NCBI GenBank assembly: GCA_005888745.1
Contig: VBBS01000028.1
Location: forward strand, 1 to 42,908
From: Candidatus Bathyarchaeota archaeon
GTDB lineage: Archaea; Thermoproteota; Bathyarchaeia; 40CM-2-53-6
Length of the DNA stretch: 42,908 nucleotides
Direction of reading: 5' to 3'
The translations under genes and the position numbers were made by a program. Below the pieces are notes generated by a model. It was not told where the DNA came from and did not search any database. It saw nothing but the letters and a program-made list of their open reading frames with translations. How positions within the stretch are numbered: the stretch's first letter is position 1; every line of letters begins with the position of its first letter. This document shows, in pieces, positions 38,402-42,908 of the stretch.

Positions 38402-39289
38402 CTGCACATAGCCGTCATCGCGGCGGGGGTAGTGGGAAAGGCCACAGGTGCTGGTCTCGCCTCAAAAGGGCATGACATAGTCTTCTACGACCTTGACAAA
38501 ACAAGAATGGCTCAGCTCGGCCTTGAAGGATACGAGACGGCTTCAACTCTCCGAGAAGCAGTAGACCAAAGCAGCATAACGATGATCTGTGCACCCACTC
38601 CGACAGTCGACGGCTCCGTGGACACCCGGGCCCTCCTTTCCATAAGCGCGGAAGTGGGAAAAGCCCTTCGGGAGGAGCGCCGATACCATTTAGTTGTCTT
38701 GAGGAGCACCATACCGCCAGGAATCACCAGGGGACACGTGATTCCCCAGATCGAATTGTCGTCTCAGTCGAGGATAGGCCCCAGGATCGGGGTTTGTCAT
38801 AATCCCGAGTTTCTGCGGGAAAAGTTTGCGCTCGATGACTTCCTTCACCCAGGAGCAGTAGTAATTGGAGAAGCGGACAAAACCGCTGGAGACAAGCTGG
38901 AATCCCTCTACTCCTCCTTCAAATCTCCCATCGCCCGCTGCACCCTCGAAACCTCAGAGATGATCAAATACACGTCGAACCTTTTCAACGCCGCTAAGAT
39001 CAGCTTCTTCAACGAAATAGATCAGGCCTGTAAAGCGGTCGGAGTCAGATCCCAAGACGTAAGCAAACTCATGCCACTACTCGCCCTGGGGCTACGCGAT
39101 GACCTGAAAGAATGGGGAATCTACGGAGGCCGCCCGTTCGCAGGCATGTGCCTCCCGAAAGACCTGGAAGCTTTCATCTCGTTCATGAGGACCAAGGGAA
39201 CCGACCTGCCACTACTCTCAGCAGTCAAACAGGTCAACGAAAGAGTGGGGAACGAACAGAAGGCTCCAATGGTCGTCGTCAATGGTTAA
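38402..39289 (+). CDS. Short UDP-sugar/GDP-mannose dehydrogenase with a probable CTG start
   Basis: This is an NAD-dependent nucleotide-sugar dehydrogenase that would oxidise UDP-glucose or a similar sugar to the uronic acid. Seen: an N-terminal Rossmann strand (LHIAVIAAGVVGKATG), NPEFLREKFALDDFLHPG, EMIKYTSNLFNAAKISFFNE and the catalytic cysteine in FAGMCLPKDLEAF. The Rossmann strand needs residues upstream of the first GTG (38432); the frame is closed by TAG at 38399, leaving CTG at 38402 as the likely start, eight bases after GAGGAG. The protein is about 295 residues, lacking the C-terminal UDP-binding domain (usual length about 430). The glycosyltransferase gene overlaps its end by eight bases. 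Confidence 0.82.
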   Translation: MHIAVIAAGVVGKATGAGLASKGHDIVFYDLDKTRMAQLGLEGYETASTLREAVDQSSITMICAPTPTVDGSVDTRALLSISAEVGKALREERRYHLVVLRSTIPPGITRGHVIPQIELSSQSRIGPRIGVCHNPEFLREKFALDDFLHPGAVVIGEADKTAGDKLESLYSSFKSPIARCTLETSEMIKYTSNLFNAAKISFFNEIDQACKAVGVRSQDVSKLMPLLALGLRDDLKEWGIYGGRPFAGMCLPKDLEAFISFMRTKGTDLPLLSAVKQVNERVGNEQKAPMVVVNG

Positions 39290-40493
39290 CATTCTTCTCC
39301 TCATACCACTTGGCATCATTGGAATAATCACCTGGAGCGTTTGGGGAATTCGAAGACTCTACGGAGCAAACTACAGACCGTTTCAGGGAAGCTACACCGC
39401 TACAACATCCGTGGTTGTGCCGGTGTATATGGAAGATCCCGAGGTTCTGCGCGGAGCGATCAAATCATACCTTTCAAATGACGTAGGTGAAGTCGTCCTC
39501 GTAGTCGACAGTGGGGATACAAGAAACATTGAAAACATTCGGAAAAATTTCCCGTTTTCGAAATTTCCGAAGGTCAAGCTGATAATTACGGACGAGCCGG
39601 GGAAACGACCTGCTCTCGCTTGGGGGATTCGAGAGGCTACGGGAGAGATCGTCGTCCTTTCTGATAGTGATACAACTTGGGCTGAGAATCTGCTTGAGGA
39701 GATTCTGAGACCCTTCAACGATCCCGAAGTCGGGGGTGTTGGAGCCAAACAGAACGTTGAGGATTTTCAGAAATCAATAATATGGAGGATCGAAAACTGG
39801 TTGCTAGATCTGAGATACATCGATTTTGTCCCCGGAATGTCCGTCGACGGAGTCGTAAACTGTCTATCAGGTAGAACCGCCGCATACCGTAGATCGCTAT
39901 TGCTCCCTATCCTTCTCGAGCTTACCGGAGAGACTTTCTTAGGTAAGATCTGCGTGGGCGGGGACGATCTGCGGTTGACCCATCTCCTACTCTCAAGGGG
40001 TTACAAGACGGTCTATCAGAGCACCGCCCAAGCTCGCACCGTCTACTCTGGAAGACTCAGCAACTTCGTCCGGAGGAAGATCCGTTGGAGCAGAAACAGC
40101 TACAGGGGCAACCTGCGAGCGTTCTGGCAAGGCTGGATATGGCGAAAAAGCTGGATACTTCCAGTCAGCATGTTCCACGCTACAATAACACCGTACACTC
40201 TGGCGATAGGTGCTCTCGCAACGGTGTACTTCGCACTGACCAGCCCGGGCGCAGAAACCACACTATTCGGTGTCGCGTTCAACTTTCCCCTTCTGTGGCT
40301 TGTCGTCTCAATCGGCGGCCGCACCTTCAAGGGTCTCAGCCATCTAAGACGAGTCCCGAGGGATGTATCCCTTGCAATAATCATGACGTTCCTAATGCTC
40401 TTCATAATGGTGCCTGTGAAAATATTCTCCCTGGCAACGATGAACAGGCAAGGCTGGGTAGGAACCAGAAATTCTCCCAAGTCAATGCGTTAG
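39282..40493 (+). CDS. Membrane family-2 glycosyltransferase (hyaluronan/chitin synthase-like)
   Basis: This is a 403-residue processive-type glycosyltransferase. A membrane helix (about 3-22) precedes the GT-A domain with TSVVVPVYMED, VVLSDSDTTW (the DxD), CVGGDDLRLT (catalytic DD) and RRKIRWSRN (the Q/RxxRW acceptor motif). Three or four membrane helices follow (about 290-390). This layout is that of hyaluronan, chitin and cellulose synthases, which build and export a polysaccharide from UDP-sugars. Its start overlaps the dehydrogenase stop, so the two genes form an operon that could make a uronic-acid-containing polymer. The polymer cannot be identified from sequence. Confidence 0.88.
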   Translation: MVNILLLIPLGIIGIITWSVWGIRRLYGANYRPFQGSYTATTSVVVPVYMEDPEVLRGAIKSYLSNDVGEVVLVVDSGDTRNIENIRKNFPFSKFPKVKLIITDEPGKRPALAWGIREATGEIVVLSDSDTTWAENLLEEILRPFNDPEVGGVGAKQNVEDFQKSIIWRIENWLLDLRYIDFVPGMSVDGVVNCLSGRTAAYRRSLLLPILLELTGETFLGKICVGGDDLRLTHLLLSRGYKTVYQSTAQARTVYSGRLSNFVRRKIRWSRNSYRGNLRAFWQGWIWRKSWILPVSMFHATITPYTLAIGALATVYFALTSPGAETTLFGVAFNFPLLWLVVSIGGRTFKGLSHLRRVPRDVSLAIIMTFLMLFIMVPVKIFSLATMNRQGWVGTRNSPKSMR

Positions 40494-40583
40494 CCATAAT
40501 GAAATCACGCACAGCCTACGAGTAACGCGTACCTCGAAATCATTCTACCACTAGTGACTGCTTGCGATAGGGCACTGGACATA

Positions 40584-41993
40584 TCAAAAGGTGAAGGAAG
40601 TGTATTTGATCGTGTAAGGCTTGGGCGAGTTCCCCTCGATCCAGACCATCTGGACGGTTGAGGGCTTCATGGAGCCCGCGGGAAAGCTGACGAAACGGTT
40701 CGTTGCAAAATTCGTCACCTGTCTAGAAGACCATTCGGTCCCATCGAATTTTGCCAACCGGATTTGAGACCCGTCAAACAGGCTTGGGGGATCACCCGAC
40801 CAGTCAAACGGTCCACCCGTATTCCATCCCACGTAGATGTTTCCTTGATCGTCGACCTGAACTGCCGGGTTCAACTGATTCTCTTGGTCAGGATGAACCA
40901 CGACTGGTGCGGACCACACCCCTCCATAGAGAAATGAGTATAAAGTCTGGTTTTGCGACAATATCACATTCTCTTCCTTCCACACAATGTACACCCTTCC
41001 ACGAGAATCAGCAGCCATACTAGGGAACCGCTGATCTCGTCCGTAACTTATGGGCAGAGGCGCTGTCTCCGAGGACCAAGTTGCGCCGCCGTCGGCGGAT
41101 GTTACGTAATGGATGCGACTGTTTCCACCCTGTCCGGGATCACTTCCATACCATGCTACGTGGAGTACTCCGTTTGAGTCCTGCACTATGCAGGGTCGGG
41201 AGTGCGATTGTGCATTTGGCCGGGCGAGTTTGTAGTAGGTGCCGTTGAGACCCCCGGGGACAGATGACCAAGTGTTTCCCGCGTCAGTGGAAACCGTAAA
41301 CATCGGAGTGTCGCAGTTTGTCGACCTGCAGTTGCCAATTGCAAGGTCGGCTTGGTCTGTTCCCTCCCAGACCACGTACAGGCGCGTCGGGTTAGCCAGG
41401 TCGACGAGGATATCCGGGTGTTCCTGCCAGTGAGTTGGGTCCGCGGCTTGCAGGTATCCGTCTATGTGGAGAGGAATGATCTTGGCTGTCGACCAGGCAG
41501 TTCTCATCCACCGAGAGTACCAAATCTGACGGTCTACCGGTCCATTGGAGCCGCCTGGCTCACCGTACCAGGCGACCTGCAACACGTCATCACTTCCAAT
41601 CGCGAGCGATGGGACCCGTTGTATCTGTATCCCAGGAAGAATGGGTCCGTTTCCTAAGTGCGCCCAGGTGATTCCATTGTCTTTTGAAAAGTCTACGAAG
41701 GCCTTGTAGCCCTGTCCTCCTCTTTCCTGCGATCTATAGCCGACATAGAGGGTTCCGTTACTGCTTTGTACCAGTTTCCAAGTCTCTCCCCAGGCTAAGC
41801 CCTGCCAGTCAGTTGTTGATGAGACTCTGTTTCCGATATCCGTTCCCTGTGCGGTCTGCGCCGGGGGCGCTTGGGTTGCCACTTGGATGACGACGATGAG
41901 AAGGAGGATAACAGCTACGGTGGTTGTTGCAAGGGTGATGTCTTTCCATCTCCCTTTCCGTTTCAGGGGTTCGGAGGTCAACGTGGCTTCCAT
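40584..41993 (-). CDS. Exported Asp-box (sialidase-like) beta-propeller
   Basis: This is a 469-residue protein anchored by one N-terminal membrane helix (about 21-41, TLATTTVAVILLLIVVIQVA), with the rest outside the cell. It contains Asp-boxes of the S-x-D-x-G-x-T-W type (FSKDNGITW, VSTDAGNTW, TSADGGATW) and repeated VAWYG, VVWEG, VGW motifs, the signature of six-bladed sialidase/BNR propellers. The Arg triad of true sialidases is not evident, so catalysis is uncertain; a binding role on surface glycans is possible. It follows a paralogue (42007 to the edge) by 13 bases, in one operon. Confidence 0.85.
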   Translation of the reverse strand: MEATLTSEPLKRKGRWKDITLATTTVAVILLLIVVIQVATQAPPAQTAQGTDIGNRVSSTTDWQGLAWGETWKLVQSSNGTLYVGYRSQERGGQGYKAFVDFSKDNGITWAHLGNGPILPGIQIQRVPSLAIGSDDVLQVAWYGEPGGSNGPVDRQIWYSRWMRTAWSTAKIIPLHIDGYLQAADPTHWQEHPDILVDLANPTRLYVVWEGTDQADLAIGNCRSTNCDTPMFTVSTDAGNTWSSVPGGLNGTYYKLARPNAQSHSRPCIVQDSNGVLHVAWYGSDPGQGGNSRIHYVTSADGGATWSSETAPLPISYGRDQRFPSMAADSRGRVYIVWKEENVILSQNQTLYSFLYGGVWSAPVVVHPDQENQLNPAVQVDDQGNIYVGWNTGGPFDWSGDPPSLFDGSQIRLAKFDGTEWSSRQVTNFATNRFVSFPAGSMKPSTVQMVWIEGNSPKPYTIKYTSFTF

Positions 41994-42006
41994 CGGGCCG
42001 AAGTTA

Positions 42007-42908
42007 CTAGGAGGGTTTCAGAGAAGTTTGGCCGTAGCAAATCGTGTAGGGTGCTCCTTGTCCGCTCAGCCATCCTACGCGTGCGATTCCGCCAGATGAA
42101 TCTTCCGTCATTATGGGCCACTTGTTGTTTGCCGAGAGGCTGGTTCCCAGTTGTGTCTTGGATTGGCCGAGTCCTATTATCATTATGAAGACCGCTGCGT
42201 TTGTTGCGGTAAATGCATCGGTGCCCGACCATTCCTGCCAGGCGACCAGGACCATTCCGGGTCCAATAGTGATCATCGGGTCAGATTGGTTCAGCGCTGT
42301 TCCGGGGTTGATGTTGGTCCATGCTGACCATGATGGGGATGAGAAGTTCAGGTTTAGGCTTGAGTATTTGACGAGAGAGTTTGAATGACTGCTGTCGGGT
42401 CCATCCCATATGAGGCGTAGCGTGTTTGACTTGTCGATTGCGAGGCTGACATGTTTTTGGTTGTACCCTTCAATGTTTGCAACTATCTGGACTGGGCCCC
42501 AAGTTGCTGTACCAATATTCCATCGAGCGTATTTGATGCGTGTTCCGGTTGTACCAGATACTCCTCCGTACCATGCTACGTAGAGGTTTCCGTTCTGATC
42601 AACGACGGCGTCGGGTCGACTCTGCCCGGATTGATCTACAGGAGCGATATTTTCCCAGATGGTCCAAGTGGTTCCGCGGTCTGTTGATACGGAGTGTTTT
42701 ATCTGCTGTATGCCTGCGCTGCCGAAGTCGGCTCCTTCCCAGAGAACGTGTAGCACGTCATTCTTGCCGATGACTATCACCGGATGTTCTTGCCAGTATG
42801 TGTTTCCGGAGTATCCTAGGACGGGGGAAATGTTGATCCAGGGCAACCACGACCTCCCGTTCCACATGGAATATTTTACCTGTCTTTCGTTGGCGCCAGT
42901 GTAGACTT
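42007..42908 (-). CDS. Asp-box beta-propeller, paralogue of the neighbour (5' end outside window)
   Basis: The frame is open to the window edge (continuing upstream of a possible internal ATG at 42867), so this is the C-terminal 300 residues of a longer gene. Seen: the Asp-box STDRGTTW, repeats such as LHVLWEGADFG, LYVAWYGGVSG and RLIWDGPDS, and the YWQEHPVIVI motif that matches HWQEHPDILV in the downstream gene. It therefore has the same propeller family and probably the same surface location. The two genes are 13 bases apart and are likely an operon from a tandem duplication. Confidence 0.82.
   Translation of the reverse strand, partial: VYTGANERQVKYSMWNGRSWLPWINISPVLGYSGNTYWQEHPVIVIGKNDVLHVLWEGADFGSAGIQQIKHSVSTDRGTTWTIWENIAPVDQSGQSRPDAVVDQNGNLYVAWYGGVSGTTGTRIKYARWNIGTATWGPVQIVANIEGYNQKHVSLAIDKSNTLRLIWDGPDSSHSNSLVKYSSLNLNFSSPSWSAWTNINPGTALNQSDPMITIGPGMVLVAWQEWSGTDAFTATNAAVFIMIIGLGQSKTQLGTSLSANNKWPIMTEDSSGGIARVGWLSGQGAPYTICYGQTSLKPS

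Overview
The window comes from an archaeon. The evidence is an archaeal-type SRP RNA, an archaeal ribosomal protein S7, an archaeal elongation factor 1-beta next to a tiny zinc-ribbon protein, a two-AAA-domain Cdc48, a HerA-NurA pair, tRNAs interrupted by introns, and TATA boxes that sit so close to start codons that many mRNAs must be leaderless. The lineage is inferred, not proven: multiple and non-canonical tRNA introns plus many secreted PKD/Asp-box proteins fit a Thermoproteota (TACK) archaeon, perhaps a soil or sediment Nitrososphaeria relative. No marker gene here settles it. TTG start codons are very common (about 16 of roughly 40 genes).

Layout. 1-5.4 kb: an MFS transporter, a UPF0282-type metallo-beta-lactamase-fold protein, several very small cysteine-rich ORFs, an ORF broken by an in-frame TGA, and about 1 kb of repeat-rich non-coding DNA. 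5.5-5.83 kb: the SRP RNA gene with its own TATA box. 5.9-13.7 kb: small secreted and membrane proteins, an aldo/keto reductase, a DipZ-like thioredoxin-fold protein, an ArsR-like regulator paired with a membrane protein, and a secreted beta-propeller protein. 14.1-24 kb: an S9 peptidase, ribosomal protein S7, an unusual NurA-HerA pair with overlapping genes, a Ca2+/cation exchanger and a zinc-ribbon/LURP-one-like protein. 25.3-27.6 kb: a large secreted phosphoesterase with PKD and Ig-like modules. 28.4-28.7 kb: tRNA-Ala(CGC) and tRNA-Ile(GAT), divergent, each with an extra intron-like insertion at the same place in the D-loop. 28.7-31.5 kb: a complete-looking archaeal NHEJ core, with a LigD-type primase-polymerase facing away from Ku and an ATP-dependent DNA ligase. 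32.1-37.2 kb: informational and housekeeping genes (zinc ribbon, aEF-1B, winged helix proteins, Cdc48, thioredoxin, AbrB-PhoU). 37.2-37.9 kb: a gene-free stretch with a degenerate 13-14 nt tandem repeat. 38.4-42.9 kb: a surface-polysaccharide module (short UDP-sugar dehydrogenase overlapping a hyaluronan-synthase-like glycosyltransferase) followed by two tandem exported sialidase-like beta-propellers, the second cut by the window end.

How the genes fit together. Two separate double-strand-break systems lie within 14 kb: HerA-NurA (end resection or defence) and Ku/Pol/Lig (end joining). A second theme is the cell surface: secreted PKD, Asp-box, phosphoesterase and lactonase-like proteins together with polysaccharide-synthesis enzymes. 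The most interesting non-protein signals are the shared D-loop intron position in two tRNAs, a hairpin element found twice upstream of translation genes (16.27 and 31.82 kb), a duplicated structured segment at 1.41 and 2.41 kb, a possible pseudoknot leader at 7.8 kb, and the 37.3 kb tandem repeat.
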